Positions 24,675 through 33,035 of a stretch of DNA of 64,000 nt are shown here, piece by piece. The position numbers and the translations under genes are program-made. The stretch comes from Paramesorhizobium deserti. GTDB taxonomy: Bacteria > Pseudomonadota > Alphaproteobacteria > Rhizobiales > Rhizobiaceae. The notes beneath the pieces are model-generated. The model worked only from the letters and a program-made list of their open reading frames with translations, searched no databases and was not told the origin of the DNA. The stretch's first letter is position 1, and the number at the start of each line of letters is the position of its first letter. Where the stretch lies: positions 186,001 to 250,000 of the forward strand of contig NZ_LNTU01000038.1 in NCBI RefSeq assembly GCF_001558695.1, given 5' to 3'.

Positions 24675-25505
24675 ATGTCACCGACGAGAGATCGGCAATT
24701 GCGGCTTAATCGGGCGAGGCGCCATTTTCTTGGTGTGGCGATCGCAACGGGTGCAAAGATTGCGGCGCTGGGCGCCGTGGCAACGACAATATCTTCCCTG
24801 CCGGCGCGTGCTCTGGGAACCAATTGGGGAAAAGATCCCGGCGGCGGTGGCGGAGCTCATTGTTTTCTTCGTGGTACCTCCATCACGACTCCCACGGGAG
24901 AGGTGCGTATCGAGGACCTCCGGACCGGTGATCTTGTTGAAACCGTGCGTGGCGGGGCAAAAGCGGTCAAATGGATCGGCCGCCAGAATTTCAGGAAAAG
25001 TGGGCCCTCCTGGCCCGAGAGCGTTGTGCCGGTCCGCATCGCGCGGCACGCGCTTGACCGGCAGACCCCGCACCGGGACCTTTATCTGTCACCCAATCAC
25101 GCCCTGTTCATCGACGGCGTCCTCATTCGCGTGAAGGAACTTGTCAATGGAAGGTCGATCGTTCCGGCCCTTCCTGCGGGTCTGGAGACGATCGAATATT
25201 TCAATATCGTGTTCGATACGCATGAGGCGGTTCTGGCTGAGGGAGCGCCCGCCGAGACCTATCTCCTCGGCACCGACAACTACGAGAGCTTCACGAATTT
25301 CGTCGAATTCGAGCGCCTCTATCCGGCCGAACAGCGGCTGGCCATGGTCCCCTTCGCGCCCATCGTCGGCTATGAGGGCGGCCGCCAGCATCTGAAGGCT
25401 CTTCTTCGCCTGGGAGCATCCTGCCTGGTTCCGGTGCGTGATCCCATCCGGGAAGCCTATGAGAGAATTGCCGCTCGTGCCGAACTGTCACCGGCCGAGA
25501 TCTGA
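24675..25505 (+). CDS. Tat-exported Hint-domain protein
   Basis: 276 residues. The N-terminus has a twin-arginine signal (RARRHFLG at residues 13-20) followed by a hydrophobic stretch ending near SSLPARALG. After a glycine-rich linker comes a Hint domain of the hedgehog/intein type: the presumed processing cysteine Cys63 in HCFLRGTSI, then TPTGEVRIEDLRTGDLV, KAVKWIGRQ, LYLSPNHALFIDGVLI and a C-terminal block. No C-terminal extein with the usual HN ending is seen. Start supported by AGGAGG. Hint_2-type proteins are common in alphaproteobacteria, but their substrate of self-processing or ligation is mostly unknown. Confidence 0.85.
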   Translation: MSPTRDRQLRLNRARRHFLGVAIATGAKIAALGAVATTISSLPARALGTNWGKDPGGGGGAHCFLRGTSITTPTGEVRIEDLRTGDLVETVRGGAKAVKWIGRQNFRKSGPSWPESVVPVRIARHALDRQTPHRDLYLSPNHALFIDGVLIRVKELVNGRSIVPALPAGLETIEYFNIVFDTHEAVLAEGAPAETYLLGTDNYESFTNFVEFERLYPAEQRLAMVPFAPIVGYEGGRQHLKALLRLGASCLVPVRDPIREAYERIAARAELSPAEI

Positions 25506-25533
25506 GGATGGGTTCACCCGATCGAGGTGCGTT

Positions 25534-26361
25534 TTACAAATGCACCTCGATATTGCTTTCCTCGAGTTTCTTCAGGAGCGGTTCCTTCGGCATCTTGTCG
25601 GTGACGAGAACGTCCACGTCCCGCAATGAACCGAGCTTGACCAGCGCGCGCTTGCCGAATTTGCTGCTGTCGACGGCCAGAAGCGTTCGATCCGATTGCG
25701 CCAGCGCCGCCGAAACCGCCGCGACCTCGCCATGGTCGTCGTCGCACATATCGCCATCGTCATCGATGCCGCTCACCGAAATGATCGCGTAATCGAATTT
25801 GAACCTGCGGATATATTCCGCGGTATCCTCGCGGAATACGCCGCCATCCACCGGCCTGACAAAGCCGCCGGGAACAGCAAGCACGAAATTCGAATTCTCG
25901 CTCAGGATGGTGGCGACCCTCAAGCTGTATGTCACCACACGCAAATCACGTCTTCTGACCAGCGCATGGGCAATGGCTTCACATGTCGTGCCGGTATCGA
26001 TGAAGACCGCAGCGCCATCAGGAATGATTTCGGCCACCATCGCGCCTATCCGCTCCTTCTGCGGGGCATTGTCGACGCGTCTCTGGCGATAGGTGAGGGG
26101 ATCGACCGGCGTCGCGATCGCCGCTCCGCCATGCAGCCGGCGCACCTTTCCCTGTTGCTCCAGCGCCATCACATCGCGTCGCGCCGTCTGGGTGGTCACC
26201 GAAAAAAGCCGTGAGATCTCTTCGATCGAAATATAATGGTTTCGCTCGATATAGCGGAGGAGATAGGCCTGCCGATTCTCTTTCTGACCGCCGTCTCCGG
26301 CTACCGGATCGCCTGTCATCATCCCGTCCATGCCCCGTCCATTTTTTCTGAATCCGTGCAT
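25534..26361 (-). CDS. DeoR-family transcriptional regulator
   Basis: 275 residues. The N-terminal HTH_DeoR (RQAYLLRYIERNHYISIEEISRLF, then SVTTQTARRDVMALEQQGKVRRLHGGA) is followed by the sugar-phosphate-isomerase-like DeoRC sensor (AVFIDTGTTCEAIAHAL, DYAIISVSGID, LLAVDSSKFGKRALV), close in pattern to GlpR. The effector would be a phosphorylated sugar or polyol. The exact start is uncertain because four in-frame ATGs lie within the first 15 codons; the outermost is given. It is divergent from the EEP autotransporter, with two operator-like repeats between them. Confidence 0.88.
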   Translation of the reverse strand: MHGFRKNGRGMDGMMTGDPVAGDGGQKENRQAYLLRYIERNHYISIEEISRLFSVTTQTARRDVMALEQQGKVRRLHGGAAIATPVDPLTYRQRRVDNAPQKERIGAMVAEIIPDGAAVFIDTGTTCEAIAHALVRRRDLRVVTYSLRVATILSENSNFVLAVPGGFVRPVDGGVFREDTAEYIRRFKFDYAIISVSGIDDDGDMCDDDHGEVAAVSAALAQSDRTLLAVDSSKFGKRALVKLGSLRDVDVLVTDKMPKEPLLKKLEESNIEVHL

Positions 26362-26407
26362 TCATTTGTGCTGCCTGGGTCCGGGGAATGCAAGGTTCTC
26401 CCAGCGC

Positions 26408-26457
26408 AATGTTGTCAAACTGACATATATCCAAGCTAATGTTGGAAAAGTGACATT
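26408..26457. promoter_or_regulatory. Tandem operator-like repeats upstream of the autotransporter
   Basis: AATGTTGTCAAACTGACAT (26408-26426) and AATGTTGGAAAAGTGACAT (26438-26456) match at 16 of 19 positions and start exactly 30 bp apart, about three helical turns. Each has ATGT/ACAT inverted ends, and the first contains a perfect TGTCA-AAC-TGACA palindrome (26413-26425). The best candidate binder is the DeoR regulator encoded divergently. Confidence 0.6.
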
Positions 26458-26496
26458 GCCAATATGTCCGTTCAAACAATCATCAGTGGGGCCAAT

Positions 26497-29400
26497 ATGC
26501 AGAAGCAGAAGAAGACGGGCAGTGCGCGGGCAGCTGCCAAAATCGGCGTGGCTGTCGGGGCTATCATCGCGGCGATGCCGGCGGAAGCGGCGGACAACAC
26601 ATTGAGGATCATCTCCTTCAACACCTGGGGGGCGAGGTCTCTCATCCCGGCGGCTATCGATCTCTACAGCGCCGGCAAGTATGACATCATAACCATACAG
26701 GAATACAACGCCGATTATGGCAACGATCTCGTAGCCAAGCTGCCTTATACGGTGCATTCGTATAGCGACACGGGGGTAGCGTCGGCCCTGCCGATGACCA
26801 CCGGATTAGGCGGTGTTCAGAATACGCCTTACGTGAAACTGGAAGCGGAGGGCGGCCGGCCTGCGACCATCGTCGCCACCGAGCACTTGAACTACTGGGA
26901 CAACCCTTTCGATCACCGCGTCAGAGAGGCGAAGGAACTGAACGACTGGGCGAGGAGCGAAACCGCGCCCATCATCCTGACCGGCGATTTCAACGCGGGC
27001 GACGTTTCGGAACGCGGCCTCCTGGAAGTGGTCCAGCAGGAGTTGATGATGACCCGCGCCAGGGAAACCGGGAACGCGGACTACAAGGCATGGACGCTCC
27101 AATACGTGGCGCGCAACCATCCTATCGGTTCCGAAAAATATAAAGCCGCGGAAGCGTACATAAACAAGACGTCGGACACGCGTCCAACGGATCTGTTCAC
27201 GGACGAGATGTACCCCGTCTTGGGAAATACGCCCAACACCATGAACATTCTCAAGAAGGATTTTCAGATCCTCCAGAATCCGGAGGATAAGGAAAAGTTC
27301 GCCCCGCATGAACTTGCGGATGGAAGCACCACTTGGCCAAGCGTTGGGGAAGATGATGAGGCGTTCAAGTGGCCATCATGGGGCCGCACGCAGATCGACC
27401 ATTTCGTGGCGTCGCGACCCTACGCGAAGTGGTGGGAACTGGTCGATCCGGCCGACGACAAATATGTGGGCGGCGTTCTCGATCAGTCGGTGAGCCAGAA
27501 GCCCGATGGCACGCCTCTCTCCGATCACGAGCCGGTGGCGCATGAAATCCGCTGGAAAGGCCCGCGGGTCGAAGAGACCGGCGATGGGACGGCGCGGCTG
27601 GCTTTCGACAATCAGGCAAGCGGTTTCGACGGCGCGGGCGAGTTCAAGCTTTCGCGCAACAATAACCGCACGGACGTCTATCTGGGACAATTGTCGGATG
27701 CCAATGGTCAGCCGGTCTATCGACGCCCGGAGCAGGTTCAACCGATCTCGGACGACCAGTTGGCCAAGCTGGTTTCCTATACGATCTATGACCGGCACGA
27801 TACCACGCCTTACCTGGAACAGTTGAAGCCCTTCATTCCCGAAGACAAAATGGACGTCTTCAACCAGCGCCTCACCGAACTGCTCGTTGGAGCCGAAACT
27901 GGCAATGGAGCTTTCCGCAAGGTTATCGATCAATATTTTCAAACGCATCGCAGCGAATTCCCCGGCATCAGCGACTATACCAAGCTTAGCTGGGAGCAAT
28001 GGGGGAACATCCTCATCGATCATCTGAAGGCCGACCTGACCTTCCAGACGGTTCCAACCGATACGGCTACCCCCGCCTGGAATGAACTCTGGGCTACGCT
28101 TGGTCTCGATGATCCGGCGGTGCGGGCGCGCTTGAGCCAGCTGACGGGCCTCGATTTCGAGAGTGATCCTTACGCGCCGCTGAAGCTCCAGCTCGATTGC
28201 TTCGACAAGCAGCATCTGTCCCTGCAGGGCGCCAAGGACATGTGCGTGGATGATCATAGTCGTTTCAAGGACATCGCGATTGCCGACGGCAAGACCGTGG
28301 CGATCGATGAGAGCGAGGCGCTGGGTTCACCGGACGGCACCATCATCCTCGCCAATGGCGGCATCCGCACCGCGGGTCCGGACGACGATTGGGCGGCCTG
28401 GGCGGATCCCGTCACCAGGATCGACAAGGCCGTCCATCTCGCCGGGCTGGGCTGGATCGATGTCTCGCATCCGACCGTGCCGGTCGAAATGGTGCAGGCA
28501 ATCTCCGGCCAGGGTACACTTGAAAAGCGCGGTGTGGGCACGCTCGATCTCATGGCCGCCAACAGCTACACCGGCGGCACGATTGTCACTGACGGCACCT
28601 TGCGGGCCCGCGTTGACGGCGCATTCGTCGATAACACGGCCTATGCAATCAATGGCGGCGCGCTTGATCTCAACAATTTCGATCTCACCGCTTCCTCTCT
28701 TTCGGGCCAGGGCGGCGCGGTGAAGCTCGGCAGCGCTTCGCTTGCCGTCAATCAGGCGGCCAACACCCGCTATGACGGCACGATCGAGGGTACGGGCGGC
28801 CTGACGAAGAACGGTAACGGCTGGCTTATCCTCAACGGCGCCAGCAGCTATACCGGCGGAACGCTGATCAAGGGCGGCGGGCTACTGGTTGGAGACAAGG
28901 ATCATTCAGGCGCGCGCCTTTCCGGTCTTGTGGACGTGGGGTCGGGCGGCACGCTGGGCGGCGCCGGCACTGTCGGCGGATTGACGGTCGCCGGCGGCGG
29001 CACGCTCGCGCCCGGCGACGGCATAGGGACATTGTCGATCGATGGTGATCTCCTGCTCAAGACCGGCTCGACCTATCTTGTCGACATCGCGCCGGACGGC
29101 TTCAGCGACAAGGTCGTGGCGACGGGAACGGCTACGCTCGAAGGCGGCGACGTTTATATCGCCAAGCTCGCAGGCACCTACATGCCGGGGCAGCGCTATG
29201 CGATCCTGACCGCCAATGGCGGTATCACCGGCACGTTCGGCAATTTGAGCCAGAACATGCCGTTCGTCGATCTCGGCCTCGCCTACGATCCGCGCAACGT
29301 CTATCTCGACATCGCGCGCAACGAGGTCGCCTTTCCCACCGTCGGCGTCACGCGCAATCAGAAGGCGACGGCGGCGGCTGTCGAGGCGCTCGGCGCTGGC

Positions 29401-30459
29401 AACAAGGTGTTCGATACCGTCGTCCTGCAGGAGAGCGAGGCTAATGCTCGTTGGGCTTTCGACCAGCTGTCCGGCGAGCTTCATGCCTCCGTTACGACAG
29501 GGCTGATCAATGACAGCCGTCTCATCCGCAATGCGGCCAATGACCGTATCCGCGCGGCCTTCAATGACGTGGCGGCGGCCGATGTGCCGGTGCTGGGCTT
29601 TGGCCCGGATGCCAAGCCGCTGGCACAGGGCGACGTGCCGTTGATGGCGGCCTGGGGGCAGGCATTCGGCGTCTGGAGCGAGACCAAGACCGACGGCAAT
29701 GCGGCGCGGCTCGACCAGTCGACCGGCGGCTTCGTCACCGGCTTCGATGCGGCGGTGGCGGAGAATTGGCGCCTCGGCGTGCTGGCCGGCTATAGCCGCT
29801 CCAGCTTCGATGTGGATGGCCGAGGCTCCGGCGACAGCGACAATTATCATGTCGGTGTCTATGGCGGTGGCCGGTTCGATGCGCTTTCGATCCGCTCCGG
29901 CCTTGCCTATAGCTGGCATTCCGTCGAAACGTCGCGCGCTGTGGCCTTCTCCGGTTTCGAGGATCGCCTCCGGGCCGATTACGACGCCGGGACCTTCCAG
30001 GCCTTCGGTGAACTCGGCTACCGGATCGATACGAGCCGCGTTTCCTTCGAGCCCTTCGCCAATCTTGCCCATATCATGGTGAAGACTGACGGCTTCACCG
30101 AAAAGGGCGGCGCGGCGGCGCTGACGGTCGAGAGCGAGACGACGGATACGACCTTCACCACGCTGGGTCTGCGGGCCTCTGCTCCGCTGATGCTCGGATC
30201 GGTCGAGACGCAGGCCCGCGGCACGGTGGGCTGGCAGCATGCCTATGGCGACATGGCGCCGGTTTCGACGCTGGCCTTCGGCACTGGCGATGCCTTCTCC
30301 GTCACCGGCATTCCGCTCGCAGAGGATACGGCGCTGGTCGAGGCAGGCCTCGATTTCAAAATCAGCCGCCGGGCAACGCTGGGCGTGTCCTACACGGGGC
30401 AGTTCGGCTCGGATCTGAGGCAGAATGCGATCGACGCGAAGTTCACCGTCAATTTCTGA
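26497..30459 (+). CDS. Autotransporter with an endonuclease/exonuclease/phosphatase (EEP) passenger
   Basis: 1,320 residues from the ATG at 26497, which gives a compact signal peptide (KIGVAVGAIIAAMPAEA, cleavage near residue 32). An in-frame ATG at 26464 adds 11 residues. Residues ~36-352 carry the metal-dependent EEP phosphodiesterase signature: FNTWG (41-45), Glu69 in TIQEY, LTGDFNAGD (Asp164, Asn166), TQIDHF (Asp301) and LSDHEP (Asp343-His344). After a spacer come beta-helix repeats with the autotransporter-associated pattern SYTGGT (about 700-900). A C-terminal barrel starts near 1045 and ends in KFTVNF. It would display or release a nuclease, phospholipase or sugar-phosphate phosphodiesterase outside the cell. 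The substrate is unknown. Confidence 0.9.
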   Translation: MQKQKKTGSARAAAKIGVAVGAIIAAMPAEAADNTLRIISFNTWGARSLIPAAIDLYSAGKYDIITIQEYNADYGNDLVAKLPYTVHSYSDTGVASALPMTTGLGGVQNTPYVKLEAEGGRPATIVATEHLNYWDNPFDHRVREAKELNDWARSETAPIILTGDFNAGDVSERGLLEVVQQELMMTRARETGNADYKAWTLQYVARNHPIGSEKYKAAEAYINKTSDTRPTDLFTDEMYPVLGNTPNTMNILKKDFQILQNPEDKEKFAPHELADGSTTWPSVGEDDEAFKWPSWGRTQIDHFVASRPYAKWWELVDPADDKYVGGVLDQSVSQKPDGTPLSDHEPVAHEIRWKGPRVEETGDGTARLAFDNQASGFDGAGEFKLSRNNNRTDVYLGQLSDANGQPVYRRPEQVQPISDDQLAKLVSYTIYDRHDTTPYLEQLKPFIPEDKMDVFNQRLTELLVGAETGNGAFRKVIDQYFQTHRSEFPGISDYTKLSWEQWGNILIDHLKADLTFQTVPTDTATPAWNELWATLGLDDPAVRARLSQLTGLDFESDPYAPLKLQLDCFDKQHLSLQGAKDMCVDDHSRFKDIAIADGKTVAIDESEALGSPDGTIILANGGIRTAGPDDDWAAWADPVTRIDKAVHLAGLGWIDVSHPTVPVEMVQAISGQGTLEKRGVGTLDLMAANSYTGGTIVTDGTLRARVDGAFVDNTAYAINGGALDLNNFDLTASSLSGQGGAVKLGSASLAVNQAANTRYDGTIEGTGGLTKNGNGWLILNGASSYTGGTLIKGGGLLVGDKDHSGARLSGLVDVGSGGTLGGAGTVGGLTVAGGGTLAPGDGIGTLSIDGDLLLKTGSTYLVDIAPDGFSDKVVATGTATLEGGDVYIAKLAGTYMPGQRYAILTANGGITGTFGNLSQNMPFVDLGLAYDPRNVYLDIARNEVAFPTVGVTRNQKATAAAVEALGAGNKVFDTVVLQESEANARWAFDQLSGELHASVTTGLINDSRLIRNAANDRIRAAFNDVAAADVPVLGFGPDAKPLAQGDVPLMAAWGQAFGVWSETKTDGNAARLDQSTGGFVTGFDAAVAENWRLGVLAGYSRSSFDVDGRGSGDSDNYHVGVYGGGRFDALSIRSGLAYSWHSVETSRAVAFSGFEDRLRADYDAGTFQAFGELGYRIDTSRVSFEPFANLAHIMVKTDGFTEKGGAAALTVESETTDTTFTTLGLRASAPLMLGSVETQARGTVGWQHAYGDMAPVSTLAFGTGDAFSVTGIPLAEDTALVEAGLDFKISRRATLGVSYTGQFGSDLRQNAIDAKFTVNF

Positions 30460-30481
30460 GGCGGTCGTTCTCAGCTAAATT

Positions 30482-30518
30482 ATGGCCTCGCATGCGAAAA
30501 TGCATGCGAGGCCATTTT
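30482..30518. terminator. Bidirectional intrinsic terminator
   Basis: A perfect hairpin with 14-bp arms (30482-30495 and 30502-30515), a 6-base loop and a TTTT tail on the plus strand, with A-rich sequence on the other side. It lies between the autotransporter stop and the convergent GFA gene stop. Confidence 0.85.
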
Positions 30519-30552
30519 GTGTCGTCCAGCTTCGTATTGCGTCCAGGGAAAC

Positions 30553-30966
30553 CTATCCAGGCGCCATCCGCTCGAATTTCTGCAACGAGGCATCGACCGC
30601 GTCCCAGGCGTGGCCGCGGATGCTGTATGTGACCACCTGGGGATTGAATTGGCCTGGGTCGTCAAGGCTGCCGGCATGGACCGCTATCAGGTCTGGCCTG
30701 TTAACGGTGGTCAAATAGACCGGTGTTCCACAGGTCAGGCAGAAGGCGTGGATCTTCTCGTTCCCGCCATCTCCCGTGACCCGCCAGTTCTTCGCATCGC
30801 CCGCGATAGTCACATCGGCCCGCCGGAAGGTCAGATAGGATCCGTGACCCGTGCCGCTGCGCTTCTGGCAATCTCGGCACTGGCAGTGGTTTTCGAAGAT
30901 GGGTTCACTGCTGGTTTCGTAGCGGATCGCACCGCATGCGCATCCGCCCGTGTAGGGCCTGGTCAT
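30553..30966 (-). CDS. GFA/CENP-V family zinc protein
   Basis: 137 residues with the zinc-binding cysteines of the glutathione-dependent formaldehyde-activating fold: GGCACGAIRY, HCQCRDCQKRSG and FCLTCGTPVY. An AGGAG ribosome site precedes the ATG. It is probably the third gene of the ArsR-SRPBCC-GFA operon (45 bases after the SRPBCC stop). Despite the family name, most members have no proven role in formaldehyde metabolism. Confidence 0.88.
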   Translation of the reverse strand: MTRPYTGGCACGAIRYETSSEPIFENHCQCRDCQKRSGTGHGSYLTFRRADVTIAGDAKNWRVTGDGGNEKIHAFCLTCGTPVYLTTVNRPDLIAVHAGSLDDPGQFNPQVVTYSIRGHAWDAVDASLQKFERMAPG

Positions 30967-31010
30967 TGCCGTTCTCCTGATAGCAGACTTCCTGATTGAC
31001 GCTCGACGGG

Positions 31011-31475
31011 TCAGGCGGCTTTTGGCTTGGCGAAGACGTCAAGTCCGCGGCCGGTTTCCAGGAAGGACTTCAGGCTGGAGAGGACGACCGGCCAACCTTT
31101 GCTGATGCCCTTCGCCATGCCGCTGCCGGCTTCGAGTTCGTCATGCGTGACCGTCAGCCGGGCCATGCTCTCATATTCCTCGATCTCGAATGTCACCCGG
31201 CTGTAGCTCGCGGGATCGGCGGCCTGCGAAGCGTTCGCCCAGGTGATGACGAGACGGTTCGGCGGTGATATCTCGACCACCTTGCCGACGAGTTCGACAG
31301 TCCGCTCGTCATTGGCGCGGATGTGCTCCCAATTCGATCCGGGCTTCCAGTCAGAGACGTTCTCATGGCCCCAGTAGCGCCTGGCGAGTTCCGGTTTCGT
31401 TATGGCCTCGAACACCTTTTCCGGCGTCGAGAGAATATAGGTCACGTAGACAAAGCTGATCGTTTCTTTGGTCAT
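31011..31475 (-). CDS. SRPBCC/AHSA1-like protein
   Basis: 154 residues of START-like fold (YILSTPEKVFEAITKPELARRYWGH; WKPGSNWEHI; TFEIEEYESMARLTVTHDEL; GWPVVLSSLKSFLETG). An ATG at 31481 overlaps the ArsR stop, but the ATG at 31475 is better spaced from the GGAG site, so I start there. Pairing of AHSA1-like proteins with an ArsR regulator in one operon is very common. They are thought to bind small hydrophobic ligands. Confidence 0.9.
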   Translation of the reverse strand: MTKETISFVYVTYILSTPEKVFEAITKPELARRYWGHENVSDWKPGSNWEHIRANDERTVELVGKVVEISPPNRLVITWANASQAADPASYSRVTFEIEEYESMARLTVTHDELEAGSGMAKGISKGWPVVLSSLKSFLETGRGLDVFAKPKAA

Positions 31476-31477
31476 TG

Positions 31478-31792
31478 TCATTCTCCTTCGAGTTCTTTCT
31501 TCAGATCGTGCAGCAGACTGAGCCGCCGGTGTTCGAATTTACGTACCCATCGCTCGTAGACCTCATGGATTGGTACGGGATTGATGAAGTGCAGCTTTTC
31601 CCGGCCGCGCCTGACCGTGCTCACCAGATTGGCCTCCTCCAGTATCCCCAGGTGCTGCGTGGCGGATTGCCGGGCCATGTCCAGATCCTCGCAAAGCTGG
31701 CCGAGCGTCTGCCCGTTCTTCTCATAGAGCCGGTCCAGCAGCGTCCTGCGTGTCGGGTCGGCCAGCGCCTTGAAAACCTTGTCAGCGTCCAT
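31478..31792 (-). CDS. ArsR-family transcriptional regulator
   Basis: 104 residues with a winged HTH (DADKVFKALADPTRRTLLDRL; GQTLGQLCEDLDMARQSATQHLGILEEANLV; RREKLHF-like wing) and no metal-binding CxC motif, so a non-metal ligand is likely. An in-frame GTG at 31801 is an alternative start. It leads the operon with the SRPBCC and GFA genes, and a palindrome 30 bases upstream is a likely autoregulatory operator. Confidence 0.9.
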   Translation of the reverse strand: MDADKVFKALADPTRRTLLDRLYEKNGQTLGQLCEDLDMARQSATQHLGILEEANLVSTVRRGREKLHFINPVPIHEVYERWVRKFEHRRLSLLHDLKKELEGE

Positions 31793-31821
31793 CGGTCTCA
31801 CTCGTTATGTCGGAGCATAAT

Positions 31822-31841
31822 ATGCAGGTAAATGCCTGCAT
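31822..31841. promoter_or_regulatory. Palindromic operator upstream of arsR-like gene
   Basis: ATGCAGGTAAATGCCTGCAT is a 20-bp site with perfect 7-bp arms and a 6-bp centre, 30 bases upstream of the ArsR start. Position and symmetry fit an ArsR dimer. Confidence 0.6.
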
Positions 31842-32158
31842 GTCAATGGTGAGGCTGCATTCGGTTCGTTGCGATCGAAAGCGCGAACAAGGATGGCCCA
31901 CATTCGCGGCCTCCTTTTCAAGAAAAGCGGTTGTAAAATTGGCTGACGCAAGCCAATTGCTGAATCTTCGGTACGGGCGCTGAAGGCGGCCGACTCCAAT
32001 CCGAAAGCGAGATTAAGAAGAATTTCAATGAAGAGATTTCCGCTTGCGTTCTGGGCACCCTCTGCCTGTTTTGGCTTTTCGTCGGGATCGAGACGCATTA
32101 TCGCGAGCACGATACCGATTACCGGCTCTTCCTGAAACAGTGGCCGTCGCTGCTGATC

Positions 32159-32575
32159 GTGTTCCCCAATCCGATCGCCTGCGGGGAATGCGACGTCGCG
32201 ATATTCGTGAACCTGCCGATCGAGCGCGTGGAGGATATCAAGCGCTATTGTGCGACGCGTTTCGGTCTCGACAATCTACGCATGTGCCACGCGATCTTCT
32301 CCGAGAAACAGCGGCAGGTGCGCTCGCCGCTTCAATCGAACGCGGCGATGGCTGCGGTCGCGGCGCGCTTCATCGAAGAGGAGAATGTGGAAAGTAACAG
32401 CAACTGGGCCGCGCCGGCGGTCAACGACAAGGTCTTCATGCCCGAATGCATGCTCCCGCTCGCGGTCTCCTGGCGTAACAACGCGGATGGTCAGCCTCGG
32501 GTCAACGTATACTGTGCAGGAACTGGCAGGGCCACGCCTGAAGATTGCTGGGACGCCAGCCTGCCGGTGAGGTAG
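32159..32575 (+). CDS. Hypothetical cysteine-containing protein with unclear start, possibly frameshifted
   Basis: The last 138 codons read as an ordinary small protein (ACGECDVAIFVNLPIERVED; NLRMCHAIFSEKQRQ; three more cysteines near the end). I do not recognise a family. The same frame is open back to 31964 and encodes a hydrophobic segment (ACVLGTLCLFWLFVG) at about 32042-32086 that would make a good signal anchor, but it has no start codon. An ATG at 32028 with a basic beginning (MKRFPLAFW) is in another frame, so a single-base change near 32050 would restore a signal-anchored protein. Either the start is missed or the gene is damaged. The given start is a GTG. Confidence 0.45.
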   Translation: MFPNPIACGECDVAIFVNLPIERVEDIKRYCATRFGLDNLRMCHAIFSEKQRQVRSPLQSNAAMAAVAARFIEEENVESNSNWAAPAVNDKVFMPECMLPLAVSWRNNADGQPRVNVYCAGTGRATPEDCWDASLPVR

Positions 32576-32974
32576 AGCCAGGTATTTGATTCCAGGCTTT
32601 GAAGGTGGTTGCCCCTCCGCAACCAATCACAGGGAACAGCGCTCCTCCAATCTTGTCAGTCCGACGACCTGGGGTGTGCCGATACAACGCCGAATTATGC
32701 TCGCCGATAAGTATTGCTATCCATTGACGATTAGCTATTTCACCAATTGCTATTTCAAGGGCTGGTTGGCGCCGAAGAGCGCTATGACTCCGCGCCTGGC
32801 TATCGATCGCTTGAGGATTTTAAAACCCAACTTGTCCGGCGGGCGGCTTAGTTTGATGCGCCGTGCTGGTCCAGTCCGAGGGGTCGCTTCAATCCCGGGC
32901 CACATCCCAGCACAAGTCAATGTCTATCTACCTTTCCCCAATTTCCCGCTTGACAGCAAACGGCTTGATCCTGT

Positions 32975-33003
32975 TAATGCGTATTAGCAGCTAATACGCA
33001 TTA
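32975..33003. promoter_or_regulatory. LacI-family operator, 29-bp palindrome
   Basis: A perfect palindrome with two 14-bp arms, TAATGCGTATTAGC (32975-32988) and GCTAATACGCATTA (32990-33003), around one central A. Each arm is itself close to a LacI-type TAATRCGYATTA operator, so two dimers may bind side by side. It is 32 bases upstream of the LacI gene and so in the promoter of the whole operon. Confidence 0.8.
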
Positions 33004-33035
33004 GCAAGGCAAGGAAAGATCGGGAGGTTATCGCG

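Noticed and set aside
24295-24675. 126-codon plus-strand frame before the Hint gene
   Set aside because: There is no ribosome site, family pattern or conserved block, and it competes with a minus-strand frame of equal length.
28906-30240. 444-codon minus-strand open frame
   Set aside because: It is antisense to the autotransporter barrel region; it has low-complexity composition and no ribosome site.
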